This document shows, piece after piece, positions 42,499 through 50,886 of a stretch of DNA of 64,000 nt. Source of the DNA: Sediminicola sp. YIK13 (GTDB lineage Bacteria > Bacteroidota > Bacteroidia > Flavobacteriales > Flavobacteriaceae). The stretch spans positions 1,840,501-1,904,500 of the forward strand of contig NZ_CP010535.1 in assembly GCF_001430825.1 (NCBI RefSeq), in the 5' to 3' direction. The position numbers and the translations under genes were made by a program. The notes under the pieces are model-generated. The model searched no databases. It was given only the letters and a program-made list of their open reading frames with translations, and was not told the origin of the DNA. The number at the start of each line of letters is the position of its first letter. Within the stretch, counting starts at the first letter, position 1.

Positions 42499-43215
42499 AT
42501 GGAGAAGGACATTTTTGGGAACGCTATCCTGGATTACCAATTGGGCAGGTATACGGAGGATATCATAACATACTCCTCCCTGGATGAGGAAGATATTATT
42601 CCCGTACCCTACTTCTTCCGCACCTATAAGGCAATGCCCTCTTTGGAGCAAAAAGCCTTAAAACTGTGCAAGGGAAGTATATTGGATATTGGTTGCGGGG
42701 CCGGGAGCCACAGCCTTTACCTGCAGAAAAAGGGCTTTGATGTCACTGCGCTGGACAATTCGCCTGGAGCCATAGAGGCCTGCAAACTGCGAGGAATAGA
42801 AAAAGTAGTGGAGTCTGACCTGTATGAATTCAAGGGCCAAAAATTTGATACCCTTCTGATGCTCATGAACGGGATTGGCATTGTGGGCGAGCTTAAAAAT
42901 CTGGATACATTCTTTACGCATATCAAGACATTGTTGAAACCTGGGGGACAGCTATTGTTAGATTCCAGTGATATTATCTATATGTTCGAAGAGGACGAAG
43001 ATGGCGGGTACTGGCTGCCTGATACGGGAAATTATTACGGGGAGGTGACCTTTACCATGGCATATAAAAAGAAGAAGACCGATGAATTTCCGTGGCTTTA
43101 TATAGATTACAATACGTTGCAACGTGCAGCACAGAGTTCAAATTTTAACTGTGAGCTTGTAAGCGAGGGAGAACATTACGACTATTTAGCTAAGCTTACC
43201 CTAGATCCACAATAG
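42499..43215 (+). CDS. SAM-dependent methyltransferase, class I
   Basis: 238 aa. The SAM motif GSILDIGCGAGSHSLYL (about 55-71), then VTALDNSPGAIEAC and TLLMLMNGIGIVG. No clear substrate domain: a small N-terminal cap and a C-terminal EFPWLYIDYNTLQRAA. Small-molecule or lipid-type methyltransferase by size. No family-specific assignment. Confidence 0.88.
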   Translation: MEKDIFGNAILDYQLGRYTEDIITYSSLDEEDIIPVPYFFRTYKAMPSLEQKALKLCKGSILDIGCGAGSHSLYLQKKGFDVTALDNSPGAIEACKLRGIEKVVESDLYEFKGQKFDTLLMLMNGIGIVGELKNLDTFFTHIKTLLKPGGQLLLDSSDIIYMFEEDEDGGYWLPDTGNYYGEVTFTMAYKKKKTDEFPWLYIDYNTLQRAAQSSNFNCELVSEGEHYDYLAKLTLDPQ

Positions 43216-43279
43216 AACCCTTTTGGCTTCGTTATCGTAAGTAAGGTAAGTGAACTAAAAATTAAAGATTTTTGATGCT

Positions 43280-44101
43280 ATGAAATTGAAATATGTATTC
43301 CTAATACTTACAGCCTTTTTAACCGTTTATAGTTGCTCCAAAGATTCAAGTGATGTTGGTTCTGAAACGGAACAAACGGTTGTTGTGAACAAAACCCCCA
43401 ATCTGCAGGGTACCGGGGATTCTGCAAATGACCTTTTGTCCAACAACACCTTTACCAAGTTATTGGTAGAGATAGGGTATGTGGAAGGCTTTAGGCCTAC
43501 GGCCCGCACGGAAGCTGATGTGATTGAGTTTTTAAAGGAAATAACCTTTAAAGATGATGTGCAAATTATTTACAAACAATTAGAATCTACCGGCAAGACC
43601 TCCCTGACCCTTCAGGAAATTGCAGATGAGGAAAAAGAGCAAAGGACCGCTTACAATACCGATGATACCATAGCCGTATATATTTATTTTGCCGATGCTG
43701 CTGCCGATACCGATGACCCCAACAGCAATTCGGCTACTTTGGGAGCGGTATACCGCAACACCTCCATGGTAATCTATGAGAGCACGGTGCGCAAACTGGC
43801 AAACTCCAGTGTGTTGATCTCTTTGGCCACGGCAGAGACTGCGACCATGCACCATGAGTTTGGGCATCTGTTCGGACTGGTGAATTTAGGGACTTCTATG
43901 GTGAACCCACATGAATCCCAATCGGAAAATTCCGAAGGTGTAGTGGAAGGCGACAGCCACTGTGATATAGACGGATGTTTAATGAATGCACAGCTTGAAT
44001 TTGGCTCTGGAATGAGAAAGATGTTAGTTGCCAAAAATGGGGCTGTCCCGGAACTGGATGCGGAATGCATGCTGGACCTGCAGGCTAACGGTGGCCGTTA
44101 G
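43280..44101 (+). CDS. Metzincin-type zinc protease lipoprotein
   Basis: 273 aa, lipoprotein signal with Cys19 in TVYSCS. HHEFGHLFGL at 191-200 gives HExxHxxG (His192, Glu193, His196), the third ligand perhaps in the PHESQ stretch, and a Met-turn in CLMNAQ behind Cys-rich SHCDIDGC. This is the archaemetzincin/flavobacterial membrane metalloprotease build. Outer-membrane anchored; substrate unknown. Followed by a 7-bp tandem repeat and a terminator. Confidence 0.9.
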   Translation: MKLKYVFLILTAFLTVYSCSKDSSDVGSETEQTVVVNKTPNLQGTGDSANDLLSNNTFTKLLVEIGYVEGFRPTARTEADVIEFLKEITFKDDVQIIYKQLESTGKTSLTLQEIADEEKEQRTAYNTDDTIAVYIYFADAAADTDDPNSNSATLGAVYRNTSMVIYESTVRKLANSSVLISLATAETATMHHEFGHLFGLVNLGTSMVNPHESQSENSEGVVEGDSHCDIDGCLMNAQLEFGSGMRKMLVAKNGAVPELDAECMLDLQANGGR

Positions 44102-44102
44102 A

Positions 44103-44157
44103 TCTTGCCTCTTGCGTCTTGCGTCTTGACTCTCGTCTCTTGAATCTCTCGTCTTAC
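44103..44157. repeat. Degenerate 7-bp tandem repeat (TCTTGCG type)
   Basis: Eight consecutive 7-bp (last 6-bp) units of TCTTGCC, TCTTGCG (twice), TCTTGAC, TCTCGTC, TCTTGAA, TCTCTCG, TCTTAC. Directly after the metzincin stop. Confidence 0.8.
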
Positions 44158-44171
44158 AATGAGACTAAAAT

Positions 44172-44209
44172 AAAAAAGCTCCTTTTGATGGTTCAGAAGG
44201 AGCTTTTTT
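44172..44209. terminator. Bidirectional terminator between metzincin and QueE genes
   Basis: Perfect 13-bp arms AAAAAAGCTCCTT (44172-44184) and AAGGAGCTTTTTT (44197-44209), 12-nt loop. T-runs on both strands, serving the two convergent genes. Confidence 0.9.
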
Positions 44210-44210
44210 A

Positions 44211-44843
44211 TTAGGGAATATTCAAATATTTATGAGTTTGTAAGGAGACCTTCCATTTGGGGTTCTTCATCACATAATCTACAATTAGGGGCACCATTTT
44301 ATCCCGGACGCTCCATTCCGGTTGCAGGTAGAGAATACAGTTGCCGTTTACTTTGGCCGCCTGTTCCTCGGCAAAGATAAAATCGTGCTTGTTAAAGATG
44401 ATCATTTTCAGCTCATGGGCCTTGTCATAGATGATCCCTTCCGGCAGTTTGTTCTTTTTTGGCGAGAGACAGATCCAGTCCCATTGGCCGGTAAGCGGAT
44501 AGGCTCCGGAAGTTTCTATATGCACCTGCAGGTTTTTGTCCTTTAGGGCAGTGGTAAGCGGGTTCATTTCCCACGTAAGGGGCTCGCCCCCGGTTACTAC
44601 AATGGTATCCGAATATTTGGCGGCATTGTCCACTATGGCAGAGATATGCGTTGGTGGATGCGTTTCTGCATTCCAGCTTTCCTTAACATCACACCAATGG
44701 CAGCCCACATCGCAACCCCCTACCCTAATAAAATAGGCGGCGGTACCCTTGTGGAACCCTTCTCCCTGTATGGTATAGAATTCCTCCATTAAAGGGAGCA
44801 TTTCCCCTTTGTCCACCAGCGCTAAAACTTCATTTTTTACCAT
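44211..44843 (-). CDS. queE: 7-carboxy-7-deazaguanine synthase
   Basis: 210 aa, radical SAM. CX3CX2C cluster motif at Cys44, Cys48, Cys51 (GCDVGCHWCDV), a Gly-rich VTGGEPL strand, and ETSGAYPL. Converts 6-carboxytetrahydropterin to CDG in queuosine synthesis. No queuosine mates in the window, and no preQ1 riboswitch was seen upstream. Starts at MVKNEV with YTIQGEGF just before the cluster, as in the family. Confidence 0.93.
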   Translation of the reverse strand: MVKNEVLALVDKGEMLPLMEEFYTIQGEGFHKGTAAYFIRVGGCDVGCHWCDVKESWNAETHPPTHISAIVDNAAKYSDTIVVTGGEPLTWEMNPLTTALKDKNLQVHIETSGAYPLTGQWDWICLSPKKNKLPEGIIYDKAHELKMIIFNKHDFIFAEEQAAKVNGNCILYLQPEWSVRDKMVPLIVDYVMKNPKWKVSLQTHKYLNIP

Positions 44844-45052
44844 GGCGCAAAGATACGATAACCCATTAAATATTTAGGCATGGGCAGGAGCAGATAAAAT
44901 GAGTGTAAAAAATTGTTTCAAATAGATTATTTTCTTAATAATTTATGTAGATTTAAGCACAGAATATTCTCTATAAGATGATTTGGTGGCAGACTGCAAT
45001 TAGAGAGAATTTTTTTTCGGAGTTGAAGTGAACCGGTCTGCTTTAGTAATAC

Positions 45053-45917
45053 GTTACCCGTAATTTATGAAAAACATCCTGTTAGTATCTATACTCTTTT
45101 TAACCATAAACTGTAATTCTCAAAATCAAAAGACAACTGGAACAATAAACGTTTTGTTCATTGGAAACAGTTTAACCTATTACCACAATATGCCACAATC
45201 AGTTCAAAAAATGTTGAATGAAACTCATCCTAACATTAAAATTGAACAAAGTACATTTCCTGGAATGTCCTTGTCTGCTCACTTGGATAATATAATTGAA
45301 TCGAGGACAGAGCATGGAATAAGCACTCGAAAAAAAGTTGAAGGAGAAATTACGGAGACGGAAAAAAAGATTGCGGAAAAAAAATGGGATGTTGTTATAT
45401 TACAAGAGGGAACAGTTGGATTCTTGATCCCGGAAGCAAGAGAGTATAAAGTTGAAACTGCCATTTCCGAAATAAAAAAATTGATTACCAATCCAAATTG
45501 CAAATTTATTTTATTCGAGACCTGGCCTTCAAAAAAAGAATATCCCAAAGAATATTGCTATTCGAAATGGGGAATTAATCGTTCATTGGAAAAAGATCAA
45601 TACTGTTCCCCTGTTATTGAAAACGTTGCACAAGAAATGGAATTGATAAATGAATCGTATGATGTAGTTGCGCAAAAAAATAGCTTGTTACTATCTGACA
45701 ATGGAACTAAATTCTACGAAGTTTTGACAAAACATCCCGAAATTGAACTTTATGAAGATGATAGTCATCCGAATAAATATGGAGCTTTTTTAAACGCCAG
45801 TATTTTTTACCAAATGCTTACCGACAGAAAAGCGTCTGAATTAAAATATAATGGTGAAATTGAACCTAAAACAGCTGAATTACTTAAGAAGATTTCGGAG
45901 TAAAAACTACGGGTAAC
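45053..45917. other. Integron-cassette-like unit 1 (attC-like ends around the SGNH gene)
   Basis: GTTACCCGTA at 45053-45062, 4 nt before the ATG, and its exact inverted copy TACGGGTAAC at 45908-45917, 4 nt after the stop. In integron cassettes the 5' end and the R'' box of the same cassette are complementary just like this. Inside the putative attC, ATTGCAAT (45932-45939) can pair with ATTGCAA (45968-45974). No integrase in the window. Inference. Confidence 0.45.
45067..45903 (+). CDS. SGNH/GDSL hydrolase, lipoprotein or exported
   Basis: 278 aa. Signal of lipoprotein type (LFLTINCNSQ, Cys17). GNSLTYYHNMP holds the catalytic Ser block, and DDSHPNKYGAF the Asp-His pair; the ALTYY-type Asn is in between. 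SGNH hydrolases act on esters of acyl or acetyl groups; substrate unknown. Lower G+C than the flanks and bounded by 10-nt inverted repeats, so probably a mobile cassette. Confidence 0.85.
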   Translation: MKNILLVSILFLTINCNSQNQKTTGTINVLFIGNSLTYYHNMPQSVQKMLNETHPNIKIEQSTFPGMSLSAHLDNIIESRTEHGISTRKKVEGEITETEKKIAEKKWDVVILQEGTVGFLIPEAREYKVETAISEIKKLITNPNCKFILFETWPSKKEYPKEYCYSKWGINRSLEKDQYCSPVIENVAQEMELINESYDVVAQKNSLLLSDNGTKFYEVLTKHPEIELYEDDSHPNKYGAFLNASIFYQMLTDRKASELKYNGEIEPKTAELLKKISE

Positions 45918-46041
45918 AAGGCATATAAAACATTGCAATAAAAAAAATTTAGGAAGGGTTGTACTTAATTGCAAGACCACTAAATTTTTAAAAAATAGTA
46001 AAAACAAAACTGAAAAAACCGGCTCTGTGTTTCTCCGAAAA

Positions 46042-47347
46042 GTTAGCGCCCATAAATACGCCACTTGTCATATAAAAACCGTCAGCCCTAATTAAAAAAG
46101 CACTCAATGAATAGAAAAATCTTTTTATTGTTATTTCTAAGTAGCCTACTTACTAATGCTTATTCTCAAAACGAAGGTTGCACTTGTATGACTGATTTAA
46201 CATTCTTGGATAGTAAAATAAGAAAAACGCCTGCCTACAAAGTCAACAAAAAGGCATATAACACTTCATACTCAAAATTTCTGAAGGAAGCTGTTTCAAT
46301 AAATTCAATCTTCGATTGTCATTCTTTACTCAATGAATTACTAATTTCCTTAAACGATAATCACAGTAGAGTTTACAGCAGTGAGCTGGGAGCCACAGAT
46401 GAAGTCATTGCAAATCCCAAGAAGTTCAAGGAGTTTAAAAAATCTGAGCTTTTTAATGCCTATCCTAAACCAAATATTGACCTGGACAGCTTAAAAACAG
46501 TCTTGAATACTAAATCAATAATGGATATAGAGGGGATTTACAAAAAAGAAAACTATATGACTATAGGTGTTGTCAGAAATGAGATTAAGAATAATTACAA
46601 AGCCATTATTCTCGGTTCTGAATCTGATGTTTGGCAAGTGGGAGAAATTATGTACACGTTAATACCATTTGGAAATGATTACCTATTGAACATTGGTGGA
46701 AGCTTATATTCCAAACGATTAATTGCATATACAGAAAGGATAGAAAATGGCTTCTTCTATTTTATGGGCTTTCAAAAAGATATTACAAAAACAAATTATT
46801 CTTCAAAAATGCCATCAGAAAGTACCTATTACCGCGAAGAGCTTTCGGATGAAATCACATACCTAAAAATAGGAAGTTTTAGTTCATGGAACCCGACACT
46901 ATCAGACGCAGAAAAATTTTATAAAACCCTTGAAGGAAATTTAAATAAGAGCAACTTAATTATTGACCTGCGAAATAATGGAGGTGGTGGTGACCGAAAT
47001 TCTGATATTCTATATAAATTATTAAAAGAATACTCTAAAAAAGACAAGATTTATGTTTTGATTAATCACAGAACTGCAAGTAACGCTGAGCAATTTACAC
47101 AGAAGTTAAGTAGGCTAGAAAACTGCCAAATATTTGGATCTAGAACTAATGGCTCACTTGCATATGAAATAAAAAATAGTAATTACACTTTGCCTTGTGG
47201 CAACTTTATTGCGGTTCTTACTTCGAAAAAACATGCGGGTTACCTTGAATTTGAATCTCGAGGTATTGAACCAGATGTAACATTTAATTTGAACAGTGAT
47301 TGGATAATGCAACTAAATAACTATATCAAAAAATAACTGGAGCTAAC
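46042..47347. other. Integron-cassette-like unit 2 (attC-like ends around the S41 gene)
   Basis: GTTAGCGCC at 46042-46050 upstream and GGAGCTAAC at 47339-47347 behind the stop are inverted copies with one mismatch (8 of 9). Same relation as in unit 1. Inference. Confidence 0.45.
46107..47336 (+). CDS. Exported S41 family peptidase
   Basis: 409 aa, Sec signal (LLFLSSLLTNAYSQ). Tail-specific protease core in the second half: IIDLRNNGGGGDRNSD and VLINHRTASNAEQFTQKL with the catalytic Ser in TASNAEQ, then SRTNGSLAYE. Shows no PDZ domain; the N-terminal part is a helical cap plus a Cys pair (CTCMTD). Periplasmic or secreted. Lies inside the cassette-like region. Confidence 0.87.
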   Translation: MNRKIFLLLFLSSLLTNAYSQNEGCTCMTDLTFLDSKIRKTPAYKVNKKAYNTSYSKFLKEAVSINSIFDCHSLLNELLISLNDNHSRVYSSELGATDEVIANPKKFKEFKKSELFNAYPKPNIDLDSLKTVLNTKSIMDIEGIYKKENYMTIGVVRNEIKNNYKAIILGSESDVWQVGEIMYTLIPFGNDYLLNIGGSLYSKRLIAYTERIENGFFYFMGFQKDITKTNYSSKMPSESTYYREELSDEITYLKIGSFSSWNPTLSDAEKFYKTLEGNLNKSNLIIDLRNNGGGGDRNSDILYKLLKEYSKKDKIYVLINHRTASNAEQFTQKLSRLENCQIFGSRTNGSLAYEIKNSNYTLPCGNFIAVLTSKKHAGYLEFESRGIEPDVTFNLNSDWIMQLNNYIKK

Positions 47348-47422
47348 AACAGCTCTAGTTCGTTACGACTAATTGATACTCGCGTGCCATTCCGTATCAA
47401 AACTAGAGCTAAGACCGTTAGG
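47339..47422. other. attC-like folded site
   Basis: R''-like GGAGCTAAC (47339-47347), L'' AGCTCTAGTT (47351-47360), inner TTGATAC (47373-47379) with GTATCAA (47394-47400), L' AACTAGAGCT (47401-47410), R'-like GTTAGG (47417-47422). Arms and order match an integron attC hairpin, including unequal arms. It could also be a plain leader hairpin. Confidence 0.5.
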
Positions 47423-47424
47423 AC

Positions 47425-47811
47425 ATGATTATGAAGAACATTTTTATTATAATATTCATTCTACCATTATTTACTCTATCTCAAGAAAAGGAAACGAGTA
47501 ATATGGGAGGAGAGAACATACCATTGAGAATAGCATTTCAGGAAATTAAAATGTCTGAATTGGACATCACGCCTAAGAATGGATTCATCACTATTCGCAG
47601 GCTTTTATCCGAAAATGGAGAATTTTCTGAGATGAAATCCTTTCAAATAGACGAGAATTATAACAATACCGAATTCAATAATGGAACACTTATTAAAAAA
47701 TTAGAACGTATAACATTAGGGCTAAAAAAATGGAAAAGAGATAGGGATTACGAGAACTTTAGTCTAATTCGAATTAAAATAAAAAACGGAAAAATTGAGG
47801 AAATTTTTTAA
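47425..47811 (+). CDS. Small secreted protein of unknown function
   Basis: 128 aa with signal peptide (IIFILPLFTLSQ). Body mixed alpha/beta, basic C-terminus. No family recognised. Starts 2 nt behind the R'-like GTTAGG end of the attC-like site, so probably at the head of a cassette, and overlaps the next gene by 17 nt. Confidence 0.65.
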   Translation: MIMKNIFIIIFILPLFTLSQEKETSNMGGENIPLRIAFQEIKMSELDITPKNGFITIRRLLSENGEFSEMKSFQIDENYNNTEFNNGTLIKKLERITLGLKKWKRDRDYENFSLIRIKIKNGKIEEIF

Positions 47812-48574
47812 ATATATAGCGGTTTTTATAGTTCTACTGCTCATAGTTTCTGCAATTGGAGGGACTATTTGGTGGAATTTTAAAAGTGATAGAGAAAAAT
47901 CAGATTTCTTTATTGAATTAATGGATTATGAAAGCGCTATTGCATATGACCCTACCAATAGTTACGCATGGATGGAGCGTTCTGTGGACTTTAATAAATC
48001 TGGGGATTTTCATCAAGGTTTTAAATATTTGGACAAGGCAGTCGAATTAAAGCCAGAATTACATTTAGGCTATCGTGGATGGATAAGACTGAGAAAACTA
48101 AGGGATTTTGAGAAAGCATTAGCGGACTTTGAACTGCTTGATAATATGACCCCTAATGCAGTTGATGCCCCATGGGGCGAAGACATTGACTTTTTACGAG
48201 GGGAATGTTATTTTGGAAATAAAGACTATGACAAAGCAATTGAATATTTCAACCGTTCCATAAAAAACCAAAAAGAAGATTGGGCAGATGTTCAAACCTT
48301 TGTTTATTTGGGCATTTGTGAATTTAAACTGAACAATTTCGAAAAAGCAATCCTCGAATTTAAAAGAGCTTTAGCACAATCAGAATTTGTATGTGAAGCC
48401 CATTTCGGTATGGCAAAAGCATACGATAAATTAGGTGAAGTCAATCTTGCCAAAGAACATATCTTAAAGGCAGAGAAAAACATAATCTACAAACGGGACG
48501 ATTTTTATAATGAATATTTAAATGAGATCTATTTATCCGAAATATTGGATTTTAAAAACTATCTGGAGAATTAA
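47795..48574 (+). CDS. TPR protein with N-terminal membrane anchor, TTG start
   Basis: 259 aa if started at TTG 47795. This codon is needed for the membrane helix at about 6-28 (KYIAVFIVLLLIVSAIGGTI); the next Met would lose it. TPR-like repeats cover 35-240 (DFHQGFKYLDKAVELKPE, DYDKAIEYFNRSIKNQ, NFEKAILEFKRALAQ, LAKEHILKAEK). It overlaps the small secreted protein by 17 nt. Likely a scaffold at the membrane; function unknown. Confidence 0.78.
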   Translation: MRKFFKYIAVFIVLLLIVSAIGGTIWWNFKSDREKSDFFIELMDYESAIAYDPTNSYAWMERSVDFNKSGDFHQGFKYLDKAVELKPELHLGYRGWIRLRKLRDFEKALADFELLDNMTPNAVDAPWGEDIDFLRGECYFGNKDYDKAIEYFNRSIKNQKEDWADVQTFVYLGICEFKLNNFEKAILEFKRALAQSEFVCEAHFGMAKAYDKLGEVNLAKEHILKAEKNIIYKRDDFYNEYLNEIYLSEILDFKNYLEN

Positions 48575-48604
48575 CTGTATGCGACACGTCCCCAACGCGA
48601 GCCC

Positions 48605-48632
48605 CCGCTAGCGCGAGCGTCACGCTCGTGTC
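48605..48632. repeat. REP hairpin 1
   Basis: 28 nt, GCTAGC head then GAGCG-TCA-CGCTC hairpin. Just behind the TPR gene, next to GTCCCCAAC (48589-48597), which looks like a broken attC-like R'' box for GTTAGGAC. Confidence 0.8.
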
Positions 48633-48679
48633 TAAGTAGAATTCTAAGATTCATTTAAAAACCGATTTAAACTATCAAT

Positions 48680-48985
48680 ATGGAATTATCAATTTTCACC
48701 AAAACATATAAACAAAGTTTAATTTATTTGACTTTAATAATATCCGCTTTTGTCCTAATCCGTTTATATGGAGATTTTGAGAAATATCCATATATATTCC
48801 TTATTGGAATTCCACTTCTCATTGTAGAGGTGTCTGGAGTGGTTAGCTTAATTAAATTGATCAGGAATAGACATAAAGAAAAAGATTACCGATATGTCAT
48901 TGCCTTTGTGATCAATGGCTTGATAACATTGCTATTAGTGTTTACCATATTCATTTTCATAAAAACAGTCCCAAGGATATTCTGA
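48680..48985 (+). CDS. Small membrane protein of unknown function
   Basis: 101 aa, about three membrane helices (13-30, 37-60, 74-98). AT-rich. No family recognised. It lies between REP hairpins 1 and 2, in cassette-like surroundings. Confidence 0.65.
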   Translation: MELSIFTKTYKQSLIYLTLIISAFVLIRLYGDFEKYPYIFLIGIPLLIVEVSGVVSLIKLIRNRHKEKDYRYVIAFVINGLITLLLVFTIFIFIKTVPRIF

Positions 48986-49000
48986 AACCCCCTCTAGCCT

Positions 49001-49366
49001 CCGCTAGCGCGAGCGTCACGCTCGTGCCCGTAACAGTTAAGAATCAAAATACCCAATAATCCCCCGCTAGCGCGAGCGTCACGCTCGTGCCCGGAACAGT
49101 TAGTAAACAAAATATTCAATAAACAAATTGAGCAGAAAATACAAATTCCATAACCCAACCGCAGCCTACTTTGTAAGTTTTGCAACCGTGTATTGGATAG
49201 ATGTATTTACACGGCAACCTTATTTTTCAATATTGGAACGGGCCTCCGCTAGCGCAAGCGTCAAGCTCGTGCCCTCAACTTTAAGAAACGAAATGATCAA
49301 CAAACAAGCTGAACAAAAATTTCAAATATCATACCACCCCGCTAGCGCGAGCGTCACGTTCGTGCC
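49001..49366. repeat. Left REP array with truncated RAYT ends
   Basis: Four 28-nt REPs, all in one orientation: 49001-49028, 49064-49091, 49246-49273 (variant), 49339-49366. Each carries GCTAGC followed by a GAGCG-TCA-CGCTC hairpin. Behind each comes the same leader, starting near AACAGTTAAGAAACGAAAT, of the transposase gene, cut by the next REP after 35, 154 or 65 nt; only the last runs into the whole gene. Confidence 0.9.
49128..49245 (+). pseudogene. Truncated 5' copy of the RAYT gene
   Basis: 39 codons that encode the same residues as the intact gene at 49403 (starting SRKYKFHNPTAAYF), but its first codon is TTG where the intact gene has ATG, and it ends in a REP at 49246. Four base changes against the intact copy, all silent (CCA/CCG, AGT/AGC, CGG/AGG, TCA/TCG). 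So it derives from a once-functional second copy. Confidence 0.88.
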
Positions 49367-49402
49367 CAGAACAGTAAGAAACGAAATGATTTATAAATCA
49401 AG

Positions 49403-49969
49403 ATGAGCAGAAAATACAAATTCCATAACCCGACCGCAGCCTACTTTGTAAGCTTTGCAACCGTGTATTGGATAGATGTATTTACAAGGCAACCTTATTT
49501 TTCGATATTGGAACGGGCCATAGAACATTGCCGAAAAGAAAAAGGCATGGAGGTCTTCGCATATTGTTTTATGCCCAGTCATGTACATTTAATCTTTAGA
49601 TCAAACCAAGGGAATCCATCTGGTCTGTTAAGGGATTTTAAGGGCTTTACCGCGAAAAAGTTGATAAACGAAATTGAAGAAAATCCTCAAGAGAGTAGAA
49701 AGGAATGGCTATTGTGGATGATGGAAAGGGCAGGTAAAAAGAAAAGTAATGTATCAAAAAGACAGTTTTGGCAGCAGCACAATAAACCTATAGAACTGTG
49801 GAGCGATAATGTAATAAAACAGAAAATAGATTACATCCACTATAATCCGGTAGAACAAGGCTTTGTTACGGACCCTGTAGAATGGAAATATAGCAGTGCC
49901 AGAAATTTTGTTGATGACCATACCATATTGAAAATTGACAATGACGGTATAGACTTGGGATTTCTATGA
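49403..49969 (+). CDS. REP-associated tyrosine transposase (RAYT)
   Basis: 188 aa of the Y1/HUH transposase family related to IS200/IS605. HUH metal motif in MPSHVHLIFRS, C-terminal IDYIHYNPVEQGFVTDPVEWKYSSARNF typical for RAYTs (shown in part: YIHYNPVEQGFV). RAYTs bind and cut REP hairpins and spread them; they rarely move themselves. Flanked by inverted REPs on both sides. The gene is intact, so the system may be active. Confidence 0.92.
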   Translation: MSRKYKFHNPTAAYFVSFATVYWIDVFTRQPYFSILERAIEHCRKEKGMEVFAYCFMPSHVHLIFRSNQGNPSGLLRDFKGFTAKKLINEIEENPQESRKEWLLWMMERAGKKKSNVSKRQFWQQHNKPIELWSDNVIKQKIDYIHYNPVEQGFVTDPVEWKYSSARNFVDDHTILKIDNDGIDLGFL

Positions 49970-50009
49970 AACCTCATAAGAGACAAAGAATTGAAAAATA
50001 GGGCTGAGT

Positions 50010-50201
50010 GCACGAGCGAGACGCTCGCGCTAGCATACAAAAAAATCAAAGCAAGTCTTAGAGCACGAGCGAGACGCTCGCGCTAGCAGAGGAGACGCTC
50101 GCGCTAGCAGAGGATCACAGAGGGCACGAGCGAGACGCTCGCGCTAGCATACAAAGAACTGAAAGCAAGTCATAGGGCAGGAACGAGACGCTCGTGCTAG
50201 C
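50010..50201. repeat. Right REP array, inverted
   Basis: Five REPs in the opposite orientation: 50010-50034, 50063-50087, a half copy 50092-50108, 50124-50148, 50177-50201. Each has GAGCG-AGA-CGCTC (the first four) followed by GCGCTAGC; the last is a variant. Between them lies a repeated tail (ACAAAGAA, then TGAAAGCAAG, like the sequence behind the RAYT stop). Confidence 0.9.
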
Positions 50202-50316
50202 AGATGATCTGAGAATTTTTAAAGTGGTGCATGGAACTCTTTCAACTTATCTTTACCTTGTATGCTGTTCTATAAAAGTACGGTGACAACTAAACCTTTA
50301 TTTACTTCTTTAAAAA

Positions 50317-50886
50317 ATGATGAAAAAAGTATTTCTAAGTATGCTATTTCTTGCCTTTCAATTCAGTTTTTGTCAATCAGAATCTGGGTCGGACCAATTT
50401 TGGAACACATTAAAATCGTATTGCGGGCAATCTTTTGAAGGGGAAATAACCGCGGGAGCTTCGGCCGACGATCCTTTTATGGGCAAAAAATTAATAATGC
50501 ATGTAAAAAGCTGTGAAGAAAACCGTATCCGAATTCCCTTCTTTGTCGGAGAAGATAGATCACGTACCTGGGTTTTAACTTCACAAGACAATATAATAAC
50601 CCTAAAACACGACCATCGACATGAAGATGGAACTCCGGATAAAGTGACCCAATACGGCGGCTCCTCAACCAACACGGGATTATCCGCTATACAGTTCTTT
50701 CCTGCCGATCAAGAAACGTGTGATATGATTCCAAATGCATCCACAAATGTTTGGTGGATTACTGTTGATGATAAGTCGTTTACGTATAATCTGAGACGAC
50801 TTGGTACTGAAAGAGTTTTTACGGTGAGTTTTGATACCACCAATCCTATTGAAACGCCTGCAGCGCCTTGGGGTTGGAAAGAATGA
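50317..50886 (+). CDS. Secreted protein of unknown function
   Basis: 189 aa, signal peptide ending near 20 (FQFSFCQ). Cys-rich mature part with four Cys, FWNTLKSYCGQSFEG and GEDRSRTWVLT. Looks like a family of small exported proteins common in Bacteroidota and Proteobacteria; no function known to me. Start could be the second Met. Confidence 0.75.
   Translation: MMKKVFLSMLFLAFQFSFCQSESGSDQFWNTLKSYCGQSFEGEITAGASADDPFMGKKLIMHVKSCEENRIRIPFFVGEDRSRTWVLTSQDNIITLKHDHRHEDGTPDKVTQYGGSSTNTGLSAIQFFPADQETCDMIPNASTNVWWITVDDKSFTYNLRRLGTERVFTVSFDTTNPIETPAAPWGWKE

Noticed and set aside
45046-45057. GTAATACGTTAC as another sulfur-type motif
   Set aside because: It lies in the cassette-like end and has no matching -7 box; the half sites differ.
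49001-50201. CRISPR array
   Set aside because: Repeats are imperfect hairpins in two orientations with gene-end pieces between, of uneven length and without cas genes.
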